Assembly: GCA_944989445.1 (NCBI GenBank)
Contig: CALYLW010000686.1
Coordinates: 276,333 to 340,332 of the forward strand
Direction: 5' to 3'
DNA length: 64,000 bases
Source of the DNA: Ampullaceana balthica
Taxonomy: Eukaryota; Mollusca; Gastropoda; Lymnaeidae
Below, one piece after another: positions 31,302 through 44,479 of the stretch. The translations under genes were made by a program, and so were the position numbers. The notes beneath the pieces were generated by a model. The model was not told where the DNA came from. It made no database searches and saw nothing but the letters and a program-made list of their open reading frames with translations. The stretch's first letter is position 1. The number at the start of each line of letters is the position of its first letter.

Positions 31302-34300
31302 TAAAACACTTACTAATTAATTAATAGTTGAAGGCATACGTTTGTTATTGAGCGAATTAGTATTATTTTCAATTGCTTCAAAATAATGAACCAAATACTC
31401 ATAATTTTAAAGAAAAATTGAAGTTAAATAATAAAAACCCTTCACCAGAGTTGAGAAGAGAAGCAGTGTGACGTAAAAACATTGCTTTTTGAAGAGAGAA
31501 TATTTTAGAATTTAATGAAGGTGAACGTTTGTATATCCATGCGCTGCAGTTTAAAACCTAGATCACGAAAAGGCGTTCTGAAGTTGTGACGTGTCTCCAG
31601 CGATCAGCTACGATCAGCTTTTGTTGTTTACACAAACAACTCTAAAAGACCTGACGCAAGCAGACCTCCCTCTACTGTTATGTCTGTTGAGTCCACACAT
31701 TCAGACAGCAATGCAACATTCCGACCTCAAACGTCTTGTCATTGACTGGATTTTTGGCATTGCGAGAATTCGCGCACGTTGGTGTAATTTTTGAATGGGC
31801 CGCAGATAAAATAACATAAAGTCTAACGTCATTGAAGACGTCCCCAGTTTCGGACTTTTTTTGTTGTTTCTTGTCTGTCTGCGTCAACGCGAGATAAGTA
31901 TGTACCTTTTTAATGCGGTTTGAAAAATGCGTTACAAATTAATTCAACTTTAAAGTTTAATACTTGTTTAAAAAGAAATTCAATATCATGTCATTAAAGT
32001 GAATGATTACTATCTTTTTATAAGCATGAAATCTCGTGAGCAGCATATGCTATAGCATAATTTGGGGCATGGCAGATGCAAAGTCATATGAAGGTCATGT
32101 ATCCGCCCGACTAGAAAGAAGTATCTGGCTGAGCTGCATGACTAGGTCCTCCGTTGTCTTTGGTGCAAAGAAAATGATGAAATACAACCTGCAAGAGCTC
32201 TCTATAGACTATAAAGGCATAGTTAATGATGAAATGCAACATACCAGGTCCCAAAGGTCTATAGCGCAAAGACAATGATGAAATGCAACATACCAGTTAT
32301 CCATAAGTTTCAATAAACTTTATACTTTCGAGGACGGAGTTATCATGGGCATTCTGCTTAAAATGTAGTCCAGCTGCGATAGACTAGGATGCTGGATTTA
32401 GTTACACACAAGTGACTTACGGTAAATGTAGTTTTAGTTACAATAGATTGAATGATGCTTAAATCAGCTGCGATAGCATGAGACATGCTTTGAATCCAGT
32501 ATCAGGTTCATCAATTGCCTGGTGACCAACCAACTCTTCACGAGTCTCCTGCATGTCACCGTGTTCTTCACTTCTCGACATTCACCCCCACCCCACTATC
32601 TCCCCCACCCGCTATCTCACCCCACCCCGCTATCTCACACCCCGCCCCCCCTGAGTCGACGCCCATTGACTTGGATCGATCTCTGTTATTAATATTGTGG
32701 GCAGTCACCCGTGACGATCGCGTGTCCATGTTTTTTTTCCTCTATTTTTTTTCTCTTTCCCCTTTCTTCAATTAAATGGGAAATAAAAGCAGAGAGCGTA
32801 ATTTAATTTGATGTTATTAAACTTGATGGTGCCGTCATCCAGTAGTTCTAACACGATCAAACTAGGACATTTATTTTAAACACGAAGTAGATTGAACATA
32901 GTCGTCTATAACAACACAACCAAGCAGATTTGGAATTCTCAATAATTAACCAGCTGCTATAGTTTTACCGCCTACACATGTCATAGAAGGCCAACTTTGA
33001 ATTGTTCAAATGGTATGGACTCTCGTTTGTTGTAAGTAGGCATGTAACCATACATGAACATCTCCCTCAAATATTTTGGATCATACGCGAAATGGTTTGG
33101 CAGGACTGAAACTTGGGGAACGGAAGCCTACCATTTAAAAACTTTAGAACCGCTGTCACAGTAGATTGACGTCCAGACCTTACCTGTGTCAGCGCCTGTT
33201 CTCACCGTAGGTCGCCGCTAATAAAGACACAATCCGTGCCACGACTTTGAGATCTAACCCTACCTGACCTCGTTACGCAAGTGTGCATAGGGTTGCACGG
33301 GGTCATGCCCCGACTCGGCACAGCGCCAGGGGTGGGGACGGTGGGGGAGGGGAGGGGAGGTCTGTAACGGCACAGCTGTGTCCCATTTCAGGTGGATGAG
33401 TGGGAGCGGTTGGGGGGGGGGAGGGTACCCCTGTAGACGTTTAATTGATCGTTAGGTCATCTCACCGTCTGCTGGCACGAAGGATGTGAAACAGGTCAGA
33501 CCTAGTGACTGAAACTTTGTACAATAACAGTACCTTATGCCGGACAGGAGGTCTGTGTTTGTGTTTGACGAGATGTTGGACTTCACTTCAGACACAGGAA
33601 AGTGGAGAGGCGATAATGGTGGAAAGAGTATTTTCTTTTAATGGTGGGGTTATTTTCCACCAACTGCTCATTCTTTTTTCATGGTAGGAACAGCAATCCT
33701 TGCCCCCCCCCCTTTTCCCCGGGACAATATAAACCCTAGCTACATCTCTCTGTGTGTGTGGAGGGGCGGGGGGGGGGCGGTGCAAGAGAGAACTTCTGTG
33801 GCGTATATTGGTTTGAATCACGAAACCTTTAACAAAGTCAACAATCAGGTTTCACGATAATATAATTATGTTAATACATTCTTATTTTTTATGGCTGATT
33901 TTCACGAGTGAGAAATGCTTGAATTTTCTCTTCGTTTTGTTATTCTAAGAGTGAATGTTGCATTCGTTAATATATAGGTATTTTTCTAAATGTGCACATT
34001 TAAGAAATGTGTTCAATGCAATTTAGAAAGAACAAAAACAACAACTTGTACTTTTGGTACTACCCCAGACTATGAAATCTTGTCTTCATTTATGGATGAA
34101 ATTTTCAACCAACGTCAAGGTATTTGTGAGGACGGAAGAGACAAAAGCTGACAATACAAATTTTAGCTTAGGTGTCCACGTGTCTCTCGATGACTGACAG
34201 CACAATTTTGCGCGATAATTATTGCGTCACATTGCTTTAGTCTTGATCTAGTGTCTTGAAACAAACATCCTTACAAGCCGGTGCTCTCCCTTACATTGCC

Positions 34301-35270
34301 TCACACTTGATCATCAACGCCTATTGAGACAGTGTTGCCTCTTGTCAGTTTATTCGATGCATTATTTAACTCTATTTGTTTTTTCTATGCATAAAACAGT
34401 CCATATTTGTTATTAAGATACAAGGTTTCCATTAAAAAAACCAAAACAATAAAAACATACATAATGTGTTAGAACAGAAGTCAAAAATGACCCACTTCCC
34501 GTGAAGCCATCCAGCTGAAATTTGGCACACGGACCCGTGTCACCTAACAATGCATCGTATCGAATTTCAGATCTATTGAACGTACCGTAATTAAATTAAT
34601 GCATTTTTAGTTTATCTTTATAAACTATATGTAGTGGTCGCTATCGTTTACATTTTACGGGTCACTTGACTTCAGGCCAGCCACGGTGAACATATCTCGT
34701 GTTTAAACCAGGTAAACCACCTGGAGTTGAGTTAACGCGTTGACGCCACCCGTCCATATCTACACCCCCTCCCCCCTTCCCACAGTTTTAAAGCCAGGTG
34801 AGATAATTTTGGTTTCAGTCCGTAAATGTTTGTCACTTTTGAACATAATCAATACTTTTAGGTATGTCTCATATATAAGGGATTTATAGTCAAAAACTTT
34901 GTTTTTACGGGGTTGTTTTTTTATTAACTATCAACATCTAAACGAAACAAGGCGCAGGTTTCATCTTTTTATCATGTGTTATTACAGATTGCCACCATGC
35001 GCTGACAGTTTCTTCACGGTCAGTGTCAGTGCAGACTTTTGAAAATATCTTATCCATACGCGCACTACTATAAGAGTTTTGGATTATGACAATTTTACGC
35101 ATATTAAGTGGTCACGGCGGCATCCGCTCATAAAGTGCTCACGTTGTGATTTTATTCACTCCATTTTTAGGTTGTAACCTTTTCTAGACTCATGATAATA
35201 CAGCTGTCCGTGGAGCGAATTTGTGTTAAACGGTATTTATTTGATGGTTTTTTCACATGCAGTGTTGAAA
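31302..35270. other. Intergenic sequence without recognised gene
   Basis: AT-rich with local low-complexity patches. AATGATGAAATGCAACATACCAG is partly duplicated near 32,170-32,300. A CACCCC/CTATCTC patch lies at 32,580-32,650, and G-rich runs lie at 33,329-33,425 and 33,763-33,780. No coding segment supported. Confidence 0.45.
33329..33360 (+). other. Potential G-quadruplex motif
   Basis: Four or more G-runs of 4-5 with very short loops (GGGGTGGGG..GTGGGGGAGGGGAGGGG on plus, loops of 1-5 bases). Folding is predicted from pattern only. Confidence 0.5.
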
Positions 35271-35276
35271 TGGCCG

Positions 35277-35325
35277 TCAATTACACGAGGGTGCCTGGCC
35301 GTCAATTACACGAGGGTGCCATGTG
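35277..35325 (+). repeat. 25-bp tandem duplication
   Basis: GGCCGTCAATTACACGAGGG..TGCCT occurs twice in direct succession, identical. Confidence 0.9.
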
Positions 35326-35479
35326 CAGTTTGGCAGTGATTATCTTCTCATCAGAGACAATTTTAGGCCGAGCCCCACCTACGATTACATGACTTCATGG
35401 ACCCGTAGCTTAACGGCCTAGTTGGTGTTCACAGCTACCATTGGCCGGTTGGGCTCAACACTAAAGAGATGGCGCTCTA

Positions 35480-38400
35480 CACTGAGGCTGATTCTGTACT
35501 GAGAACCCTGACTATACACTGAGGGTCCTGACTGTACACTGTGGGCCCTGACTGCACAATGAGGGCCCTGAATGCACAATGAGGGCCCTGATTGTGTGAG
35601 GGACCTGACTGTATAATCAGGGCCCTGACTGCAAAATGAGGAACCTTACTGTAAGTAGACAAACCTGTCTATACAATGAGGAACCTGGCTATACAATGAG
35701 GAACCTGGCTATACAATGAGGAACCTGTCTATACAATGAGGAACCTGGCTATACAATGAGGAACCTGGCTATACAATGAGGAACCTGGCTATACAATGAG
35801 GAACCTAGCTATACAATGAGGAACCTGGCTATACAATGAGGAACCTGGCTATACAATGAGGAACCTGGCTATACAATGAGGAACCTGGCTATACAATGAG
35901 GAACCTGGCTATACAATGAGGAACCTGGCTATACAATGAGGAACCTGGCTATACAATGAGGAACCTGGCTATACAATGAGGAACATGGCTATACAATGAG
36001 GAACCTGGCTATACAATGAGGAACCTGGCTATACAATGAGGAACCTGGCTATACAATGAGGAACCTGGCTATACAATGAGGAACCTAGCTATACAACGAG
36101 GAAAGTGGCTATACAATGAGGAACCTGGCTATACAATGAGGAACCTGGCTATACAATGAGGAACCTGGCTATACAATGAGGAACCTAGCTATACAACGAG
36201 GAAAGTGGCTATACAATGAGGAACCTGGCTATACAATGAGGAACCTGGCTATACAATGAGGAACCTGGCTATACAATGAGGAACCTAGCTATACAACGAG
36301 GAAAGTGGCTAAACAATGAGGAACCTGGCTGGCTATACAATGAGGAACCTGGCTATACAATGAGGAACCTGGCTATACAATGAGGAACCTGGCTATACAA
36401 TGAGGAACCTGGCTATACAATGAGGAACCTGGCTATACAATGAGGAACATGGCTATACAATGGGGAACATGGCTATACAATGAGGAACCTAGCTATACAA
36501 CGAGGAAAGTGGCTATACAATGAGGAACCTGGCTATACAATGAAGAACATGGCTATACAATGAGGAACCTAGCTATACAACGAGGAAAGTGGCTATACAA
36601 TGAGGAACCTGGCTATACAATGAGGAACCTGGCTATACAATGAGGAACCTGGCTATACAATGAGGAACCTGGCTATACAATGAGGAACCGGCTATACCAT
36701 GAGGAAAGTGGCTATACAATGAGGAATTTGGCTATACAATGAGGAACCTGGCTATACAATGAGGAACCTGGCTATACAATGAGGAACCTGGCTATACAAT
36801 GAGGAACCTAGCTATACAACGAGGAAAGTGGCTATACAAAGAGGAACCTGGCTATACAATTGGAACCTGGCTATACAATTAGGAACCTGGCTATACAATG
36901 AGGAACCTGGCTATACAATGAGGAACCTGGCTATAAAATGAGGAACCTGGCTATACAATGAGGAACCTGGCTATACAATGAGGAAACTCTGGCTATACAA
37001 TGAGGAACCTGGCTATACAATGAGGAACCTGGCTATACAATGAGGAACCTGGCTATACAATGAGGAACCTGGCTATACAATGAGGAACCTGGCTATACAA
37101 TGAGGAACCTAGCTATACAACGAGGAAAGTGGCTATACAATGAGGAACCTGGCTATACAATGAGGAACCTAGCTATACAATGAGGAACCTGGCTATACAA
37201 TGAGGAACTTGGCTATACCATGAGGAACCTGTCTATACAATGAGGAACCTGGCTATACAATGAGGAACCTGGCTATACAATGAGGAACATGGCTATACAA
37301 TGAGGAACCTAGCTATACAACGAGGAAAGTGGCTATACAATGAGGAAACTGGCTATACAATGAGGAACCTGGCTATACAATGAGGAACCTGGCTATACAA
37401 TGAGGAACCTGGCTATACAATGAGGAACCTAGCTATACAACGAGGAAAGTGGCTATACAATGAGGAACCTGGCTATACAATGAGGAACATGGCTATACAA
37501 TGAGGCACCTAGCTATACAATGAGGAACCTGGCTATACAATGAGGAACCTGGCTATACAATGAGGAACCTGGCTATACAATGAGGAACATAGCTATACAA
37601 TGAGGAACCTGGCTATACAATGAGGAACATGGCGATACAATGAGGAACCTGGCTATACAATGAGGAACCTGGCTATACAATGAGGAACCTGGCTATACAA
37701 TGAGGATAGTGGCTATACAACGAGGATAGTGGCTATACAATGAGGAACCTGGCTATACAATGAGGAACCTGGCTATACAATGAGGAACCTGGCTATACAA
37801 TGAGGAACCTGGCTATACAATGAGGAACCTAGCTATACAATGAGGAACCTGGCTATACAATGAGGAACTTGGCTATACCATGAGGAACCTGGCTATACAA
37901 TGAGGAACCTGGCTATACAATGAGGAACCTGGCTATACAATGAGGAACCTAGCTATACAATGAGGAACCTAGCTATACAACGAGGAAAGTGGCTATACAA
38001 TGAGGAACATGGCTATACAATGAGGAACCTGGCTATACAATGAGGAACCTGGCTATACAATGAGGAACCTGACTATACAATGAGGAACCTAGCTATACAA
38101 CGAGGAAAGTGGCTATACAATGAGGAACCTGGCTATACAATGAGGAACATGGCTATACAATGAGGAACCTAGCTATACAATGAGGAACCTGGCTATACAA
38201 TGAGGAACCTGGCTATACAATGAGGAACCTGGCTATACAATGAGGAACATAGCTATACAATGAGGAACATGGCTATACAATGAGGAACCTGGCTATACAA
38301 TGAGGAACCTGGCTATACAATGAGGAACCTGGCTATATAATGAGGAACCTAGCTATACAACGAGGAAAGTGGCTATAAAATGAGAAACCTGGCTATACAA

Positions 38401-39575
38401 TGAGGAACATGGCTATACAATGAGGAACCTAGCTATACAACGAGGAAAGTGGCTATACAATGAGGAACCTGGCTATACAATGAGGAACCTGGCTATACAA
38501 TGAGGAACCTAGCTATACAATGAGGAACCTGGCTATACAATGAGGAACCTGGCTACACAATGAGGAACCTGGCTATACAATGAGGAACCTGGCTATACAA
38601 TGAGGAACCTGGCTATACAATGAGGAACATTGCTATACAATGAGGAACCAGGCTATACAATGAGGAAAGTGGCTATACAATGAGGAATTTGGCTATACAA
38701 TGAGGAACCTGGCTATACAATGAGGAACCTGGCTATACAATGAGGAACCTAGCTATACAATGAGGAACCTAGCTATACAACGAGGAAAGTGGCTATACAA
38801 TGAGGAACCTGGCTATACAATGAGGAACCTGGCTATACAATGAGGAACCTGGCTATACAATGAGGAACCTGGCTATACAATGAGGAACCTAGCTATACAA
38901 TGAGGAACCTGGCTATACAATGAGGAACCTGGCTATACAATGAGGAACCTTGCTATACAATGAGGAACCTGGCTATACAATGAGGAACCTGGCTATACAA
39001 TGAGGAACATGGCTATACAATGAGGAACCTAGCTATACAACGAGGAAAGTGGCTATACAATGAGGAACCTGGCTATACAATGAGGAACCTGGCTATACAA
39101 TGAGGAACCTGGCTATACAATGAGGAACCTGGCTATACAATGAGGAACCTAGCTATACAACGAGGAAAGTTGCTATACAATGAGGAACATGGCTATACAA
39201 TGGGGAACATGGCTATACAATGAGGAACCTAGCTATACAACGAGGAAAGTGGCTATACAATGAGGAACGTTGCTATACAATGAGGAACATGGCTATACAA
39301 TGAGGAACCTAGCTATACAACGAGGAAAGTGGCTATACAATGAGGAACCTGGCTATACAATGAGGAACCTGGCTATACAATGAGGAACCTGGCTATTCAA
39401 TGAGGAACATGGCTATACAATGAGGAACCTAGCTATACAATGAGGAACCTGGCTATACAATGAGGAACCTGGCTATACAATGAGGAACCTGGCTATACAA
39501 TGAGGAACCTGGCTATACAATGAGGAACCTGGCTATACAATGAGGAACCTGGCTATATAACGAGGAACCTGGTTA
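35480..39575 (+). repeat. 20-bp satellite (GAACCTGGCTATACAATGAG)
   Basis: Roughly 200 copies of a 20-bp unit over 4.1 kb. The left 170 bp (CTGACTGTACACTGAGGGCC-like) are diverged founder-type units. The rest is highly homogeneous, with rare indels such as the 4-bp GGCT insertion near 36,331. A linked double-unit variant (CTAGC..ACGAGG..AAAGTGG) recurs many times. The unit is not a multiple of three and all frames close. Confidence 0.97.
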
Positions 39576-41066
39576 AACGTCGAGATCCATGATGTGTGTA
39601 CAAAAATGCGCTCTGATTTTACTATGAGGAACCGGAATGTACAATGACACAACGCTGAAACCACTGAGATGCAGCGAGGCGATAGGCAACTTTCAGATCA
39701 TCAGTTCACTATAAATAATAGGTTAAATGGGCCACTCAGTGAAAACGTCACGTGGGTAAACAAAGAGTTTAGTTCTTGCCACCAATAAAGTATTGAAATG
39801 CGAGCAGAGGAACGTCATTACTAAAAGGACATCCACGATGTGGATTACGTGTACCTATAAGTTGTGTTGGAAAGTACAGAGAACGGGAAAGTAATGTCAT
39901 AACATGATTGAAGCACGTCCTTCAGTTAGAGAATTAAATATGAGGACAACTTACCGAGTCGTGTTTTAAATTTGATGCTAACCTGTTGCCCACATATAAC
40001 TCTATGTTTATGACATACAATTGTCTACACTTTCATATTTATGAGACTCCCCTCTACAAAGGAATACCCACCATGTTTGTTTATCTCCATGCACTCACTC
40101 TCTCCACCATCTCCACCATCTCCACCATCTCCACCATCTCTACGACTCCCTCCTAATATGAAGTCTCCCTTCCCATCTCTATAACAATTTCCTCCCAGCC
40201 TAGCACCACCCAGAATTCACAGTGGCTTAACTAGGGTTAGTACGAATATTTACCCCCACCCCTTTTAAACAATATAAATATGCAGTTGGCCGAGAACGCC
40301 CCCCCCCCAACCCCCACTTCCCTCCACACACAACTTTCAGCATGATGAAACAAGTGATGCCCAGGGCGGACGTTATCTCCGCCCCCACACCACCCCTTTC
40401 CCGTTACACTTCTCACACAGAATCTCCCCTCTACCATAATATCCAAGCCCCCCACCCCAACCCCCACCCCCCTCATGCCACGACCATTCCTTCCATCACT
40501 GCCCTGAAAAGATTCATTAGTAGCCATGAGTCGTACAATGTGTGTGCATCCAACCAATCATTATTGATCTTATCTGTCTCGTGACGCCCTTGTTGTGAAG
40601 TTCACTTCCTGTCTGTGGTGAATCTTGAAAAGCTTAAGTGTTCTTGTTACTTGTATAAAACGAATTCACTTCTATTATAAAACAGAACGGGAATTATTCA
40701 GAACTTAAGGATTTATTTTTTTAAAATTTATTTTAATTTACCCTTTTAATGAAATGTTCGCCTCCTTTCTTCATCAAGTAGTAGAAACATTTTAATGTTT
40801 AAATACTTGAGGAAAAGGAGACAGTAATGACAGGACGAAACGGTTGACGAATGTTGTGAACTGGATGCCATTGAAATAACGAGGGCGCCATGTTCTAATA
40901 CTCCAGACGTTAACTCGTTATTTGTTTAGAAACAATTCAAAACATGATGTCCGGTGACTTCTCCTTGCACGCAGAAGTCAGACATCAATTCCTGTTTTAT
41001 ATCGAAGAAATGTCATTGAGAGTTTTGTATCTTTTGTTTGCTGTCCCACCGCTTCCTGTTGATAAG
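39576..41066. other. Intergenic sequence without recognised gene
   Basis: Contains a 9-bp (CCATCTCCA) microsatellite-like run at about 40,100-40,142 and C-rich patches at 40,240-40,470. The rest is AT-rich and unique. Confidence 0.5.
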
Positions 41067-41067
41067 C

Positions 41068-41630
41068 CTCCAGCCCCACCTACCATGAAATAACTTTATG
41101 AGCCCCACCTACCATGACATGACTTTATGAGCCCCACCTACCATGACATGACTTTATGAGCCCCACCTACCATGACATGATTTAATGAACCTCACCTACC
41201 ATGACATGACTTAATGAACCTCACCTACCATAACATGACTTCATGAGCCTAATCTACCATGACATGACTTCATGAGCCCCACCTACCACGACATGACTTC
41301 ATGAGCCCCACCTACCATGACATGACTTCATGAGTCCCACCTACCATGACATGACTTCATGAGCCCCACCTAACATGACATGATTTCATGAGCCCCACCT
41401 ACCCTGACATGACTTCATGAGCTCCACCTACCATGACATGACTTCATGAGCCCCATATACCATGACATGACTTCATGAGCCCCACCTACCATGACATGAC
41501 TTCATGAGCCCCATCTACCATGACATGACTTCATGAGCCCCATCAACCATGACATGACTTCATGAGCCCCATCTACCATGACATGACTTCATGAGCCCCA
41601 CCTACCATGACATGTCTTAATGAACCCGTA
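41068..41630 (+). repeat. 29-bp minisatellite (CCTACCATGACATGACTTCATGAGCCCCA)
   Basis: About 19 units of 29 bp, constant in CATGACATGACTTCATGAGC. Left units read TTTATGAGC or TTAATGAACC. Confidence 0.95.
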
Positions 41631-42130
41631 AGTTATAAGATGTTCTTCTTTTTCAGTTAGAAGTCTCTGTACGACTGCCACAACACTAACCTATCTTATT
41701 TATAGCTATAATTCAACACTAACTTATATAATATTTAGTACTAAATCAGCTAGTGCGTAATATACCAAGAATGTTTTGGAGAAAATCTTTAAGCTCTGTT
41801 ATGCTATCGCCATGATGATCACTAGTGGTACCAATAGTATTTCAATTTCTTTTTTTTTAAACTAAAGAACATTAGGACATCTTTAAAAATTCTATCATTT
41901 AAAAGTAGTTTTTCGAGTAAACAACATACGAAGAAATTAACTTTCAGCAAATGAACAACCTTAAAAACAGTGTTTATTTTTAAAGAGCAGCATTGTAATA
42001 AAGAAAACTGCAGTTGCATGCAATATACCATTAAGAGGTAAGATAGTTTATAGGTATCAGGAACAGGGAATGGTTGATAATAAAGGGTGGTGAAGTGGAG
42101 AATAAACTAATGAAAAATGTGAATAGAAAC

Positions 42131-42349
42131 ATGACATTCATGTCATGTGAATTCATTCATCCAATGTGATGTTATACATGCAACGTGATGTCATTCATGG
42201 TACGTGATGTCATTCATGGTATGTGATGTCATTCATGGTATGTGATGTCATTCACGGTATGTGATGTCATTCATGGTATGTGATGTCATTCATGGTATGT
42301 GATGTTATTCATGGCATGTGATGTCATTCATGGCATGTGATGTCATTCC
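42131..42349 (+). repeat. 19-bp minisatellite (GTGATGTCATTCATGGTAT)
   Basis: About ten units of 19 bp. The array begins with a hairpin ATGACA-TTCA-TGTCAT (42131-42146). Each unit contains TGATGTCA, one base from a CRE. Confidence 0.92.
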
Positions 42350-43389
42350 GGCCGTGGCGTGTCAACGTCTCAATCCCCCGTCCTGATTTTACTCCCCCCC
42401 CCTCCTCCCCTTACCCTGAATTCAATGGTTACCCCTAACCACCCCACCCCCTCTCTCTACCGTAACAAAAGTTCTTAATAATAAACTCCCCTGGCTACCC
42501 TCTTATCTTTAAAAGAAGACCAAGAAAAGACTCCACCATACCAACCCCTTTACCTCCTTTAAGAGACTGACCACCATTTTAATTGTTCAATTCCCAAAAG
42601 GATGCAGCTGCACTGTCTCCCCCCCCCCTACTACCCCCACCCCCACATATCACAGCCGTCTTTTGTTGTCCGGCCATAAATGCAGTTGTGTCTTATCATA
42701 AATCCTGAGTTTCCCACACATCAAGCCCGAGAAATTTGGCCATGAATGACTGACCACTGTCCAGTCACGCTGGCCGAAAAAAAAAGTTGACGTGACTTCC
42801 AGCTGACCCACGGTCACTCGTCCATCTAGGCCTCCGGTGACTAGATAAGGGTTGTCCGGTGGTGTAAACAATAGCCTCGCCCCCATGACCTCCGCGAGGA
42901 CGAGTTTTAAAGTAGGAAGTGACCACAGGGCAGTGTCTGAGTAACAAGTTGTGACCGTGAGACCGCCGAGAAGATGGATCGGGCCCGGGTTTGGATTATT
43001 AGATGAAGAGGTCCCCAAAGCAAATTTGTTTACACTCTCGCCGGGGCTGCAGAGAGGAAGAAAAGAAAGCTCGCCGCTTGGACTGGAATCCCGACTCGTG
43101 TAGAGGTTTAAAAGTTGGCTTTTAGCGAAGTGGTCACAAAAGGAAAGAATGATGTGAGGGGGTTAAAAAGTTCAAGTTAAGCGTAGAGCATTTGAACAGA
43201 GCGAGGGCTCATGGGGTAGTTCATAATAGACAACTGGAAGTTGACGTGGAATGTAGTTTCTGGTAACAACATAACATATAAATGGGCAAGGAACACATCA
43301 GTGAGCGATGCAGCTCCAAATGGCCACACCTATAATAAGCCTGCCTCAGTTAAAACACAGGCATGACACATTCAACTTATTTTTTAATT
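42350..43389. other. Intergenic sequence without recognised gene
   Basis: C-rich low complexity to about 42,660, then moderately GC-rich unique DNA at 42,650-43,100 with short open frames that resemble no protein family. Confidence 0.45.
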
Positions 43390-43394
43390 TTTTT

Positions 43395-43460
43395 TGGAAT
43401 TTGCTTCAGGCTTCCGCGGACCGCACAGAACTCGTATTGGGCCGCACTTTGCCCAGCCTG
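43395..43460 (-). mobile_element. hAT-type transposon terminal fragment
   Basis: Read on the minus strand from 43460: CAGGCTGGGCAAAGTGCGGC followed by GGTCCGCGG. This matches the common hAT terminal pattern CAGGGxTGGGCAAAxTGCGGCCC. The second terminus was not identified, so this is a fragment or a decayed MITE. Confidence 0.5.
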
Positions 43461-44195
43461 GTTCTATAGAATATCAGGTTGTTGGGTTTATAAACAAGAA
43501 CGACAATAATAATAATATAATAATAAACTAACTTAAATAACGCGGTACCACAACTTGGTACTGACGTCATCGCACCTTATTACATTGACACTAGTTAAAA
43601 ATATACACTGAATTAAATAACCATTTTTTTACATAATTAAACAAAATATTTAACGACATGGTTGCCACACTTAAAATATAATCGGTTTAATATGGGGATA
43701 AAAGCATCTGATATCAATGGACATATTTCTACGATATAAAAATTTTAATAATTTAAATGTAAATATCCTGGATAAACTTTACTTCCCATGACATATCAGG
43801 CTAATGAAATGCATGGCTTCTTTTAAAGGGCAGTCATTTGGTTACATTTCTAGCATTAGCTCATGTTAAAACCTAACGCCTTTCTAGAGTGGCTAATACA
43901 TCATATTGAACATATTCTTGCTATTCTTATCGCAGCGTCGTATTTTGGTTTCCCACCATTCCTCACCAACACTTCTATGGCCCAGTTCCCACCCCCACCC
44001 CAACGGCACCCGCTGCACCCCCTGCATGTGCATTTTGATTTGCTTACAGGAATATAATCCATGTGCCTGCGTGCAACCCACACCCAAAAAGCTTTTCATT
44101 TCGGACATCGTAGACCTTTCCCAACCAAAAGATCTATCACTCGACTAGAAAAATGCATTTTCTAGCATAAGACATGATTTGACAAAAATGCATAT
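43461..44195. other. AT-rich intergenic stretch
   Basis: Includes an AAT-rich run near 43,503-43,528 and a C-rich patch at 43,985-44,020. No gene recognised. Confidence 0.5.
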
Positions 44196-44199
44196 TCCT

Positions 44200-44475
44200 T
44201 TGAAGCCTGCCATTGGTTAACCACAAAGGACCCCACCGTAAACATGCGCACCGGTACACGCAGATTGTGCAGTGTGCGTCCGCGGCCTAATTACCGCGCT
44301 CTCAGCTTTAATTTTAATTGAATCCTAAGCGACACCATTAATTACTGCTTTCACAGCCGGGACAAGTCAATTTCAATAAACAGGCAATTACTGCCACGAA
44401 TCCTCGAGCTTAATAGCGCACTGGAAATAAATAAACGGCCGCCATAACTGACGCGTCAAAGAAAAGGCAACAGGA
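44200..44475. promoter_or_regulatory. Candidate conserved noncoding element / enhancer
   Basis: Complex, non-repetitive, CpG-containing block packed with homeodomain cores (TAATTA at 44288-44293 and 44339-44344, CAATTA at 44385-44390) and a forkhead motif (ATAAACA, 44376-44382). It lies about 27 kb upstream of the COUP-TF start in a repeat-rich, otherwise gene-free flank. The composition resembles developmental enhancers; conservation was not tested. Confidence 0.35.
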
Positions 44476-44479
44476 ACAA

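Noticed and set aside
35401..35460. tRNA-like A-box (TAGCTTAACGG)
   Set aside because: No matching B-box (GGTTCGA) at the right distance and no foldable acceptor stem.
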